This document shows positions 9,769-20,768 of a DNA stretch of 64,000 nt, in pieces (position 1 is the stretch's first letter; each line of letters starts with the position of its first letter). Location: positions 10,710,709-10,774,708 of the forward strand of contig CAJINV010000002.1 of NCBI GenBank assembly GCA_905178155.1. Reading direction: 5' to 3'. The stretch comes from Amoebophrya sp. A120 (taxonomy: Eukaryota > Sar > Dinophyceae > Syndiniales > Amoebophryaceae). The notes below the pieces were generated by a model. The model saw nothing but the letters and a program-made list of their open reading frames with translations, was not told the DNA's origin and searched no databases. The translations under genes were made by a program, and so were the position numbers.

Positions 9769-10639
9769 GCCTGCTGTTTTGTAAGTAGATCCTACAATAC
9801 TCAATTTTTTAGCAAGTATTTGCGAAAAAAAATTGGAGGCTTTTGTACATCTGCGCAACACGTGGTTTTGATAGATGATCCCACACTGATTCACGGACGG
9901 GACTGCAGTCATTGACAAAGGATGAAGCTGCCGACAATTATTCACGGGCGGAAAATAGAAGTGAAAAAGATACGAGTAAGTCGTGCGCTTTAATGAATTT
10001 ATCGGGGAGTTATGTCTTCTCCTGTAGCGACACAGCAATAAAATCCATGCAAACAACAACTGCCGAGGTGCCTCGGCAGTCAGCAGATCCGGTGATTTCG
10101 CGTCAACTTAGTTCTATCTGGGGAGTTTGACGGCATAATTCCTTCAATGGCTGGCTCGTTATGGTTTGGAAACAAAGATCTTGTGAGTATGCAGAAGAGA
10201 GGACTGTGGTGAAGATCCGAAGTTGCGCATCCAGATTGATCTTTTCGCTTCCCCCCTGAAACAGGGTGATCTTTGCCGTTGCTCACCACGTACTGTGGTC
10301 CCACACTTCAAGTTCACCTGCAGAGATCTTTTCCTTGGTCTGGTCTTGATGTGCTTTTGATGGTTCGTTCCGAGAAACGTAAGGCGATCCGCGTCATTTG
10401 CTTCTGTGCTAGATCTAATCACGACGTATTCAACTCAAGGAGAATGACCACTTTCCGAGTTGGAGTTTTCGATTGTTGTGCAGTACTAGACGCCCAGCGC
10501 CAGTCTTCTCTGCACCTACGCGAATTGTGCATGTTTGCGACTACTCCGCCGATTTTCGTTTTTTCTTGTGCATAAATCTAAATCATCAATCATCATCGTA
10601 CGTATTTCTCGCACCGTGCGAGCTTAGTTTTGCGAAAAA
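9769..10639. other. Intergenic, with one perfect short palindrome
   Basis: No supported gene. At 10059-10080 there is a perfect 10-bp inverted repeat with a 2-nt spacer (ACTGCCGAGG TG CCTCGGCAGT). The rest shows no repeats, and no reading frame with family resemblance. Confidence 0.55.
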
Positions 10640-13600
10640 ATGGGCTTTTACATTTTTTCGTACCTGGCACCCGCGCACGTGCTTGTGTACTGCTCACATC
10701 TTTTTGTGGTCATTTTTGCGATTCTATGGCGAAACCGTTTTCGCACAAAACCCCGGATTGGCTACGAATTTGCCATCCTGAATCAACAAGCGTGTGGACG
10801 CTCCAAAAGCGACGTCGACACGGCAAGCTGCTCGCTCCCAAACCGAGGCAAGGCGTTCCAATGCGGCTACAGGCGGTGTTTGATGGGCGACTTGCTGTGG
10901 CTGTTTTTTTTCGGACTGTGGTGCGAGTTGCAGTGCATCGTCTGGTTTCTGATCTTTTCCCTGTACCGCCCGAGGTACGCAGCATTCCGGTATTTTTCGG
11001 AAACACTCCTGCAGCTGGACTCCTACCTTGCCGACGACGGGATCATGGGCGGCGGACAGCGCTTTGCGAATTTGGGCATGAACTTGATTCTGTTCTCCGC
11101 TTGGTCACTGGTGCTCTCCATCTGGTACTGCTACTACGCGAGGCAGTGGGCGGAATTTTGCCTGAATCCCTGTTTGCTGGAAGGCTGCGACGTGTTGATG
11201 ATAGTCAAGGCCATACGGGCCGAGGCGACCGACGCGGACACTCCTACGGGCAGCATCTTCGTTGAAGCAAACGAAACCGCCGGCGAGTCAAATTCGCTTG
11301 GACTGATTTTTTTCCCGATTTTTCAGAAACTCAAATTGTGGACGAGGGGGCCGGGAGTGCCGGCGACAACGTTACTTCACGTCTCCATTCAGGAATTTGT
11401 GCCGGTGTCGGAGAAGGAACAGATTCGCCACGTGAATCTGAAACTGATGCGGTACGTGTACGATGCTCAACTGAGGAAGTTTGTTGCGAACCCTAATGTT
11501 CTTGCTTTTCTGACCGCAGCGGAAATCGTTGCGATAGGCAGAAATGGAGCGGACAAGAATTATGAAGGATTTCAAGAACAACGAGGGCAGGGGGAAAAGC
11601 ACAACCCTCGAAATCAGCGTGACCACGTCAATATGAATCAGCGACAGCCGGTGCAGGGAGAAAGGCGTTTCGCGGCAAGAAGAGCAACAAGCTTCGTTCG
11701 CACCGCCGAGCAGAGGAAGCGGGAGCTTGTTGTAACCGGGGAGAACGAGTTGGTAATCCCGGTGGGCAGTTTCTTCTCCTTTGTGAAGCAGGAGATTGTG
11801 ACGTTCCGCTACGGTATCCAGTATCATTCGCTGCTGTGGACCTTCTTCTGTCACTACCTTATCATGGTCTGGCAGCTGCTGCTGACCACTGTGTGTGCCT
11901 TCGCCAATGCGCACCAAAACCGGAAATGAGCGCTGGAGACGGCGAAAATGTGCAAGAGCAGCGACGGAGAGGAAAAGCAGGATGAGGAAAGAAACTGCAG
12001 CGCAATTGCCAAGGCCAACAGTTCATCTGCCACCATTGTCAACCCGAAAACGAAAACTATCGAGAAGATTCCCGTTACCGATCTCCTTCCCGGCGACGTT
12101 ATCCAAGTGTTTGCGGACACGTTGATGCCCTGTGACTGCATCCTGTTTACGGGTAAAGCAGTGATGAACGAGTCTTGCCTGACCGGCGAACCCGCGCCGG
12201 TGCAGAAATTTCCGCTGCAGGAATCGAACAGACTCGTTTCCGCGGAGTCAAATGGCAAAAGAAGCTTTTTGTACGCTGACACGACGGTTCTGGAGGTTTG
12301 CCAATCGCAGCCTACCACCGCATTGGTCTTCGCAACAGGAGCGCTCAGTACCAAGGGCGCCGCCGTGCGAGACATCTTGAACGACGAAGAAGAGGTGGGG
12401 ATCGATGGGGAGAATACTTCAATATCCCCGGACGAGGACGAGGTTTCCGAGGAGTTGGGGTGTGAGCAGCCTACACAGGAAACCAGCGCAATTCGTGCGG
12501 GTGGCCTACTTCGCCGCATCGACTCGCAGGGCAGCGACCTCGGGCGGGCGAGCATCGGCAGCTCCGTGCGCTCGCCGGCAAAGGAGCGATTTCGTCGCGA
12601 ATTGCATCTCACTTCTCGAGCGAAGCAAGACTTATCAAGGTCGTCCTTTGGTTCGCAACCTAGCGAACGTGACAAATTCGAAAAGCCACGTTTCGGGGTT
12701 GTGTAATAGGGGGCTGCACTGAATAAGCGCCGAAGAATTTCTTGGCTTTCCAGCAGCGCCGAGGCACTGAAGGGCCGAGGCATTTAAGCGAAGCACTACT
12801 TAGGCGAGGGCGATGCACTACTTAGGGTAAGTATTACTGAAGCAAGGCACCACTTAGGGAGGCACTAATTTGGCGATGCACTACTTCAGTGAAGCATTAC
12901 GTACGGCTACGCAAAGCACTACTTAGGCGAGGCACTACTTCAGCGAAGCGCAGCACTTAGGTGGAGGATGGTATTGCTTCACTCAAGCGCGAAGGACTTA
13001 AGCGCGAAGCACTTAAGCGCGAATCACTTAAGCGCGAAGCACTTAAGCGCGAAGCATTTAAGCGCGAAGCACTTAAGCGCGAAGCACTTAAGCGCGAAGC
13101 ACTTAAGCGCGAAGCACTTAAGCGCGAAGCACTTAAGCGCGAAGCACTTAAGCGCGAAGCACTTAAGCGCGAAGCCGCTCTAGATCTTGAGCGCACGACT
13201 TAAGCGCACTACTTAAGCGCACTACTTAGCGAAGCCGCTCTACATCTTAAGCGCACCACTGAGGCGCACCACTTAAGCGCACTACTTAGGCGCACCTCTT
13301 AAGCGCATCACTGAGGCGCAGCACTTAAGCGCACTACTTAGGCGCACCACTTAAGCGCACTACTTAGGCGCACCACTTAAGCGCACTACTTAGGCGCACG
13401 ACTTAAGCGCACTACTTAGGCGCACCACTTAAGCGCACTACTTATGCGCACGACTTAAGCGCACCACTTAGGCGCACCACTTAAGCGCACCACTTAGGCA
13501 CACCACTTGAGCGCACGACTTAAGCGCGCCATTTAGGCGCACCACTTAAGCGCACTATTTAGGCGCATCACTTAGGCGCACTACTTAAGCGCACTACTTA

Positions 13601-16600
13601 GGAGCACCAGTTAAGCGCACGACTTAGGCGCACCACTAAGGCGCACCACTTAAGCGCACTACTTAGGCGCACGACTTAAGCGCGCCACTTAGGCGCACTA
13701 CTTAGGCGCGCCACTTTTTAAGCGCACGACTTAGGCGCACCACTTTTTAAGCGCACTACTTAGGCGCACGACTTAAACGCACTACTTACGCGCACGACTT
13801 AAGCGCACCACTTTTTAAGCGCACCACTTCAGCGCAGCACCAAGGCAAGGCACTCACTAAAGCGCCCAGTCAGGCAAAACGCAGCCGATCTGTTGGTGAG
13901 GCAGCCAGCCAGGCAAAACTGCGAAGAAAGGCCCCGTAACTAACACGAAGGGTTTGTCATTTTTTTTTTTTCATTCTCCGAGGAACGCCCGGGAAAGTGG
14001 ACGGGGGCCGGGAGAAGGGGCTTTCTTACGGGGATCTCGTGCTGCTGGACCTGGACGCTAACAATGAGTGTGACAACGAAAACGCTAACAAAGACTTCGA
14101 GGAGAATCCCCAACGTTCGAACGCCGACCGAAAGAGGGGTCTTTGCCAGGAAGATCTCCTCTTACTGGATTTGCAGGCAGGGAAGAACTTTCAGAAGCTG
14201 CTCGAAAATATCGCCGCTGACCCGCAGGGCGAGGAGGGTCGCCAACCGCTGTTGCCACGAAAGCACCGGCCCGCCTGCGACATCGCCAACCTGGCCTCGC
14301 TCGAAGAGGATGGCAAGAACAGCGCCGAGGACGCGCCAGTGGATGTGAAGGACCGCGACCCGGGCTTGACTTCTTTCTCCAACAACCATCACAGCAACAT
14401 CAAGGCCAAAACGGAGATTGACTTTTTTGTTTCTCTTCCCACGAGCTCCATGTGGTTCTCGTTGCTGGTTATCCTGATCAGTTTAGCCTGCGCTTTCACC
14501 ACCGATCACGTGGTTGAGGCATTTGTGTGGTTGTTTGCGGAGACGATTAATCTGCTGGCCGGCATTATGACACCTAACATGGACCAAGGGTTCCGCAATG
14601 CGCAGAAAAAGGCGTGCCGGCGCCTGTTCAAGTCCAAGTACAAGATCCGCTCGCTGCAAAGCCGGAACCTGGTCGCCGCGGGAAAAATAGAGGTGCAGTG
14701 CTTCGATAAGACCGGGACTTTGACCCACGGGCACATGGACTTCTACGGCGTGTGTCGGTTCGTCGGGCCTGACGACGACGAGAAAGGGTCTGCGTCGTCA
14801 TGTAAAACACCAGTAGACCACGACGGCGTCAAGGGAAAGAACTTTTCTTTGAAAACCGAGAAAGTCGATGTGCGGGAAGCAAGTTTCATCGAAGATTTGG
14901 CGGGGCCAGTACCTGGACATAGCATGCCTAGCTTTTCGTTTTCGCATCCGACCAGAAGCACGACTACACCCGCAAGTACGATGAAAGTTTTGGGCGAGTC
15001 GACTCTGCTGCACGTGGGCCTTGCGTGTTGCCACACCGTAGTGCCAGTGGTGGAGAAGGCCGTGAACGGGGAGGTCACGTATTTGGGAAACGCACTGGAG
15101 TCTGAGATGGTCAAGCACATGTGCAATTTATATGAAGTGCAGTATTCGCAAATCGAAGAGGGCCAGTATGACTACTTTTCTACGGCGGGAACTACAACCG
15201 TGTGCGATAAAAGCGCTTCACGGTCTCCATTACGGCGTGGTAGCAACGGTGGGCATGCGATCGCAAGACCTATTGCAACACCTGCAAGAAGTAGGGCCGG
15301 AGCGGAGGCCGGCGCAGGGAATACTCCATCGAGAAAAAAGCTTTTCAGTGTCATTCGACAGTTTGATTTCGATCAGGCGACGCAGCTGCAGAGCGTGGTG
15401 TGCAAGGTTGGTGAGAAGAACTTTGCCTTCGTGAAGGGCAGCTTCGAGGCGGTGGAGAAATTGATTTCGCCGGCGGTACATCATAAGAGTAAAATTGGCG
15501 GTGCCGGCACACCCGCGTGCGCGAGCCGCCTCGCCGCGGAAAGCCGTCGGCTCGCCCAACAAGGGTTTTACGTGATTGCGATGGCGTGCCGCCCGCTGGA
15601 GTGCTTTCGGGCCGCCGCGGGTCTCGCGGGCACGTTGTCCAGGGAAGAAGTTGAAGATCCGCTTTCGGATTGGCGGTTTCTCGGCTTCGTTCTTTTTCGC
15701 AACGACCTGCGACCGGACTCCAAGGACGCCGTTCTTGCATTGAAGGACGGCGGAATCCAGCCGGTGATTATCACAGGCGACAATTGCTGGGCCGCGTCCT
15801 ATATGAACTGCCAAAATGTCTGGGTCTGGAAACTTGTGATGCTGAGTGGCGTAGCATGAGGGGGCCACAAGTGCTAGCTCAGCATGACAAATTTCTGAGC
15901 TTGTAGGTGTTGCCTATTCTGCATGACAAACTGCGCTTCTGCATCGCAGAAAAACGGAGCTCTTGGGTAACGTGCATGACAGATTTAAGAGTCATGCCAG
16001 ACAAGCATGACAAACATGAACTCTTCCAACCCCAGACATTTTTGCATTTCATATCCTACGTGGCAAGGGCCAGCGGCTTCGTCGCCGCAGGGAACAAGCA
16101 TACGAATAGTCGTGAAGATAATTTCGCGTCAACATCTTCGCTGTTGAGGACTTCCAGAAACAGAGATAGCAGTTGTTCCAACGTGGTCATCGTCACGCTT
16201 GATTTTTCCCCCACTCGGGAACAGCTGACGGTATACGAAAACGAAAAAGTCGCCTCGGAGTACGATGCCCCGGCCGGCGCCGTGGAACCCATCCTGCACG
16301 AGCTGTGGCGGCAGTATTGTGTCAGCACAAAAACTACTGTTTCTGCAAGTCGGGAAACAAAGACTTCGCGCGCGGGGGTCGTGAAGACGACCAGGATGTC
16401 GAACTTGGAGGAGGTAAGCGAAGAGTTCAACACAGATCATTCGATGGTCGTCGGTGATGAAGGCGACGGTGATGATGATGAAACAGGGGAACAAACCACT
16501 TTCCAGTTTGCGTTCACGGAAGCCACTTTTCGGTACCTGCTTGCTTTTCCGCACACTGCGGAGGACTACTTCCACGACATTGCGACGAGAGCCGTGCTAT

Positions 16601-19600
16601 CAAATGTAAAAGTGTCTGGGTCTGGAAGAATGAAACTTGTGATGCTGTTTCTGGATTCTAAGAAAATTAGTGTTGCATGACCAGCAAGAACGGTCCAGTT
16701 TGTGCTACGTGGAGAGGGCATTTCTCATGCGGAAGGCACATCAGGAAGCCCTCTAAAAGTCTGTGATGCTAGGTCATGCATTACAGGCATCAGGGGTCAT
16801 AAGAAATATGCATGACAAGTCTTGCATTCTTCCTGACCCAGACATTTTTGCATTTGATACGTGATCTGGTCGCGCATGACGCCGGTGGGCAAGATAGACG
16901 TGATCAAAGGTTGGCAAATGAATATCAAAATGAAAAATCCCCCCTCCCCATATTGAAAAGCTATGCTTCGGAAAATTTGCGTTGCTGATTTGAGCTCACA
17001 AATCGCATGTGTCTTGCAAGACGACAAGGGCAGAAGCGTCCGCCCCATTAGGGAAGCGATTTGCCATGCTGTTCGGCTTACAGGGGAGCCGTTTGCCATG
17101 CTGAGCAACTAGATCCCTACGCCCCCACCTAGCCTTGGGATCTGGCCGCAGTGCCTTCCTGCAATACAGAGCTGATTTGTGTACCCAAATCCAGCATCAG
17201 AAATTTCGTTTTGATATGGGGAGGGGGGATTTTTCCTTGCAATAATGAACTTTCGTAATTTGGTGCCGCCGGAAACTGCACCGGAGGGAGTGGGCGGTTA
17301 CAATTACGGCTCGGAAAACAAAGCAGCGTCAGCAGGATGGCCGTTGACCTGGCTCTTTTCCTGCTTTACTCCAAGAAAGAACACGAGCTCCTCGTCTGCG
17401 ATAGGCACAACCGCTCCGCAGCACAGAATCGTCGGTATGTGTGGTGACGGGGGGAATGATTGCGGCGCGTTGAAGCAAGCGCACTTTGGGCTCGCGCTGT
17501 CCGAGTCAAACGCTTGTCTGGTCGCACCGTTTTCCTCTCCCGCCGAGTCGGTGGGCGCTGTCGTGGAAGTGATTACGGAGGGGAGGGTGTGCGTGGAAAA
17601 CTGCGTCTCCATTTTCCAGTACTACATCGCGCACGCGTTGACACACACCATCACAAAGCCGATCCTGCAGTACTGGAACAGCTACATCTCGGAGTACGCG
17701 CTGCTCTGGAAAGATTTGATTGTGCTTCCCTTTATGGGCCTGGTGGCACTACCAAGTGGCGCGCCGAAGGAGATGCTGGTTGTGCAAACACAGGGACAGG
17801 ATGAAAGAAGAGCTGCGTGTACAACTTCACGTGCTAAAGATGCTGATTTAGAAAGGCTGCACAGCTATCCGTTTCAAACGGTGCCCGCCAACAAGCCGTC
17901 TAGACTGTCCTCTTGCCCCATCACTTTACCGATTCTTCTATCGCTGTTTTTGCAGGCGCTCGCAATGATTTTTCTGTACTTTTGGGAGAACTGCGCACTG
18001 GATTTGTTCAGTTTGAACATCGACTCGACCGACATGTGGATCCGCAGTTCCCACCGAAACGGGCAAATCATCGGCCTGTGCAACATCGAGCACGTGGTCG
18101 CGTCTGCGGTGTACTTTTCCCTGCAGAACTTCAATTTGGCGCAGCGCAAACTGAATTGGCGGCTCCTGGTAGCGGTGCTGGTGTTAGGGCTGCTGCCGAT
18201 ACTATTCCTGTTGACCGCGAGCGCGGACTTTGAGAAAATGACCTACGCGGGTGGAAACAAGCCGAGGGTATTAACTTTGGGGCCTTCATCCGCGAGTGAG
18301 GGACCAGAGGGTCGTGGGGACATTTATGATATACCTGAATTGTACCGGCCTAAAAACCCGTCGATCGCCCAGGCTTTTCGGTGTCTGGTGCGGATCAATT
18401 GCGACGAAGAGAGCTCGATCTTGACAGCCAGATCGCTGCCGGGCCTGGATTTTTTCCTGCATGATCGACAAGTGAAGTCGGATCAGGTTTTTTTCACAGA
18501 GCAAGTGCAGTTCGATGGGGCGGAGGAAGGTGTTGCTGCATCTTCTTTTTCAGCCGAAGAGAAGGATTTTTATCGAGTCAGCGCCGGCGAGGAACCGGAT
18601 TTTCTGTCCACCAAGTCCTACGACTCCTACACTCGGCTCAAGTACGGCGCTCTGAAGGACTTTTTTTCACCACCTGATGAACTCACACGCACACAAGTCG
18701 AGCCGGAACCCCAGCCTCGCTCGTTCCTTGCAGCTCGCGACTTTGTCGTGAGTCCGCATGCGGGAGGTTCCGGAACCGTGGTTCAAGAAAATCGTCGCAG
18801 AGCGCTTACGTTGACCCCGCCCGACACCTTCTTCGCTGTTGCCGCTGCATCTGTTCCGACGTCTCAGGTCACGGTCACGTGGAAGACCTGGCTCGGTCGA
18901 GCGCAGGCGTCGTTTTTCGAGTCTTCGCAACGGGGTCAGAGCAGGAGCTCCGCGTTGTTTGGAGAGGACGCACAAATGTTCAACGCGGTGGAAGTCTCGC
19001 TGTCGCGCACGGGGGACATTCCCGTTGTGCGGATCGCGGTGGAGCTCAGGGATTTCGTCGACATGGACGACGAAGAGTGGGCGGCGATGGACGAGGACGA
19101 GCGAGACCTTGCGGGGGAGAAGTTTTTGGGCCAGCAGGACTGGATGCTTTACCTCTGCCAGCAAACTTGTCTACTCTCGCGCGGATTTGCAGTCGGGGGC
19201 GGTGGTCAGGGGCGTGCTAGGAGCGACGACGAAGATGGCGCAAGTACCGCTGCGTCGTCGCGTGCGAACGTCGACGATTTCTACTGTCACTACGTCGGGC
19301 TGCAAATGCACCCGTCTTACGGCTTATTTCCTCGCCCACATGCTGGACCCTCGTGCTTCCTGTTTTCGCGCGACAATCCGGCGCATACACGGCCGACAGG
19401 ACCAGAGCATCCGTATTTTTTGCAAGACCATTACCACCAAGAGGTGGCTGAAACGAGCAGCACTGCGGTCGTGTCGGACGCGCATAGGAAGTGGATCCCT
19501 GTCCCGTACAGCAATAGGCACACCAACGGGCTGCAAGGAACAAGTCCAGTTGGCTTGCCGCAACGCAAGAAAAGGCCAGTGCCAGTTCGACTGTTCAAAT

Positions 19601-19809
19601 CGAACCCTACAAATGTTTTCGGAGCAAAAGGCGTCGCGCGCGGCGGCCCCGGGAGCTTCACCTTAGCAGGGAACCAGGGCCGCGATTTGACCATGCCAAC
19701 CGTACTGCTGTCGACACTAGTTACCACACCGTTGCTGATCACGGTGTTGATATACGTTTTCGCGGTTCTTGCGGGTGGAGGACCTCGGAAGGAACAGAGG
19801 TTTTTGTAG
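10640..19809 (+). CDS. P5-type cation-transporting ATPase (closest to P5B / ATP13A2 class)
   Basis: A multi-exon P-type ATPase. Start ATG 10640, stop TAG 19807-19809. Segments: 10640-11890; about 11957 to 12.67-12.70 kb; about 13983-15801; 16059-16597; 16865-16922; 17250-19809. Motifs in order: actuator loop [14 protein letters not shown] (family TGES read as TGEP), M3/M4 region, phosphorylation site [11 protein letters not shown] (aspartate codon 14705), nucleotide-site [10 protein letters not shown], hinge [18 protein letters not shown], and [20 protein letters not shown], then M5-M10. '[15 protein letters not shown]' and 'CGDGxNDCGALKxA' are typical of the P5 subfamily. P5B pumps act in endolysosomal membranes; ATP13A2 exports polyamines, but the substrate here is unknown. 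Oddities: the usual M4 PPxLP-type motif reads TPNMD; a TGA (11927) lies between segments 1 and 2 unless a 66-nt GT-AG intron is removed; a 1.3-kb minisatellite intron; three introners; and a long Ser/acid-rich luminal loop between M6 and the C-terminal helix. Confidence 0.85.
12700..13982 (+). repeat. Minisatellite-filled intron of the P5 ATPase gene
   Basis: The ATPase frame stops at TAA 12704-12706 and resumes near 13983. Most of the interval is tandem repeat. From 12985 to 13180 there are about 13 near-identical 15-bp units (AAGCGCGAAGCACTT). From about 13190 to 13830 there is a related higher-order array of 12-13-bp units, usually paired as AAGCGCACTACTT plus AGGCGCACCACTT. Degenerate units flank it from about 12780. 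The 15-bp part is open in several frames (KREAL repeated on the + strand, SRLSA on the - strand), which is a by-product of the period. Exact splice sites are unclear. Possible phase-matched pairs are donors at 12669 or 12689 with an acceptor at 13982. Confidence 0.85.
15802..16058 (+). mobile_element. Introner, family 1, in the P5 ATPase hinge
   Basis: 257 bp including one TCCTA duplicate (15797-15801 and 16054-16058). Left end TATGAACTGCCAAAATGTCT then GGGTCTGG; right end CCAGACATTTTTGCATTTCA then TA. The interior has several GCATGACAAA words. Removal gives TCC TAC GTG GCA, so the protein reads [17 protein letters not shown], exactly the expected continuation of the P-type ATPase hinge. No register across the 5-bp repeat yields GT-AG. 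Confidence 0.93.
16598..16864 (+). mobile_element. Introner, family 1, second copy in the P5 ATPase
   Basis: 267 bp. Left end TATCAAATGTAAAAGTGTCT then GGGTCTGGAAGA; right end TCTTCCTGACCCAGACATTT then TTGCATTTGATA. The direct repeat is CGTGC / CGTGA (four of five bases). Removal gives GCC GTG (A/C)TC TGG TCG CGC ATG ACG CCG, i.e. the SRMTPVGK block typical of the ATPase just before the GDGxND motif. Same length as the copy at 9045. Confidence 0.9.
16923..17249 (+). mobile_element. Introner, family 3 (AAAAATCCCCCCTCCCC ends), in the P5 ATPase
   Basis: 327 bp including one ATGAA duplicate (16918-16922 and 17245-17249). Left end TATCAAAATGAAAAATCCCC then CCTCCCCATAT. The right end mirrors it as ATATGGGGAGGGGGGATTTT then TCCTTGCAATA. 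Removal gives TGG CAA ATG AAC TTT CGT, in frame. The exon between this element and the previous one is only about 58 nt. No GT-AG register exists. Confidence 0.9.
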
Positions 19810-20768
19810 GTTTGAACTCGTCGTGGTCCGCAACGAACGGAACACATAACTGCAGATCCATATGAAAAGAATTTCGCTATTTTCTTGCGCAGCAAGAAGC
19901 GAACGAGCATGGCCAAAAATCAAACGATATACAATTAGTGAAACGGGAAAACTAGTTCAGTGAAATTTGCAAATATCGGACTTAAGCATGCACAAGCATG
20001 TACTCAGAAAGGTGGAAAAGGTAAGCTATAGCATCTAACGATAATTTAATCGCAGAAATCAGTTCATTTTTTTTCTAGTTAGTTTTCGAAGGCGCTACCA
20101 TAAAAGCCATAGGCACGCGCGCGGTGCTTGGTTTCAAAGGTAGAATTATGTATGATGTCAATTATCACGCTTTGGCTCTTCTTTAACTGGCATTCGTCCA
20201 GGCGAAGAGTCGCGCTGCATCAAACAATTGTCGAGAGCTACTTCCAACCTTTGCAGTAGCAGTTGCAGAAATCGCTTGCATTGTAACACCAATATCTATG
20301 TCGGAGTACGGCCACAAAATGCACACGCACTTTGTACAAAAGTTCTCTCGTCCACCCCTCTGTGAAGAAGCTTCGCACCGACAGAGTTCTTTGTGAGCTA
20401 GTACTGCTCGCTAGTTTTTCGTATTTTGATGTATGCAGTCGTACCCAATGCTGGCACGATGATGATGGCGCATGGAGCCAGTACCGCTCTTCTTGTTGCG
20501 GCTGTGTACCTGAAACGAGAGCGTTGGCGCAGACGGCCAACACCATTACGACTGCAAAAACAAAAAGAGAGAACTGAGGAATGGTTGAAGCGTGAGGGAT
20601 GTACTGGAAAGTTTCTTACTGCCGCTCGTCAGACACGAGCGCATGAGCTCTCTCCTGTTTCTGATTTTCTTTCATCTTGCGTAGAAGTTACAGGCTGCGG
20701 GACACTAGACAAGAATCAGCGCTCAGAAGATGTAATCGCAGCGTTCGCGCAAGATCGCGCACCGGGAA
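19810..20768. other. Intergenic, about 1 kb, no supported gene
   Basis: A frame at 20426-20935 overlaps the start of the carbonic-anhydrase-like gene in another phase and has no family resemblance; I treat it as a shadow. The rest is A/T-rich with no repeat or RNA gene seen. Confidence 0.5.

Noticed and set aside
4183-11929. TGA reassigned as a sense codon (in-frame TGA at 4183, 11927 and 50020)
   Set aside because: The first two TGAs fall inside short stretches that fit phase-0 GT-AG introns of 72 and 66 nt, and the third can be a nonsense mutation in a retroelement. The uL14, LPCAT and WW-domain genes end in TGA exactly where expected, so TGA works as a stop here.
12957-13203. Open frames encoding KREAL or SRLSA repeats on both strands
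   Set aside because: They arise because the 15-bp minisatellite unit is a multiple of three with no stop. They lie in the ATPase intron and have no start context or flanking gene.
12985-13830. CRISPR-like array
   Set aside because: Units are contiguous 12-15-bp tandem repeats without unique spacers, in a eukaryotic intron.
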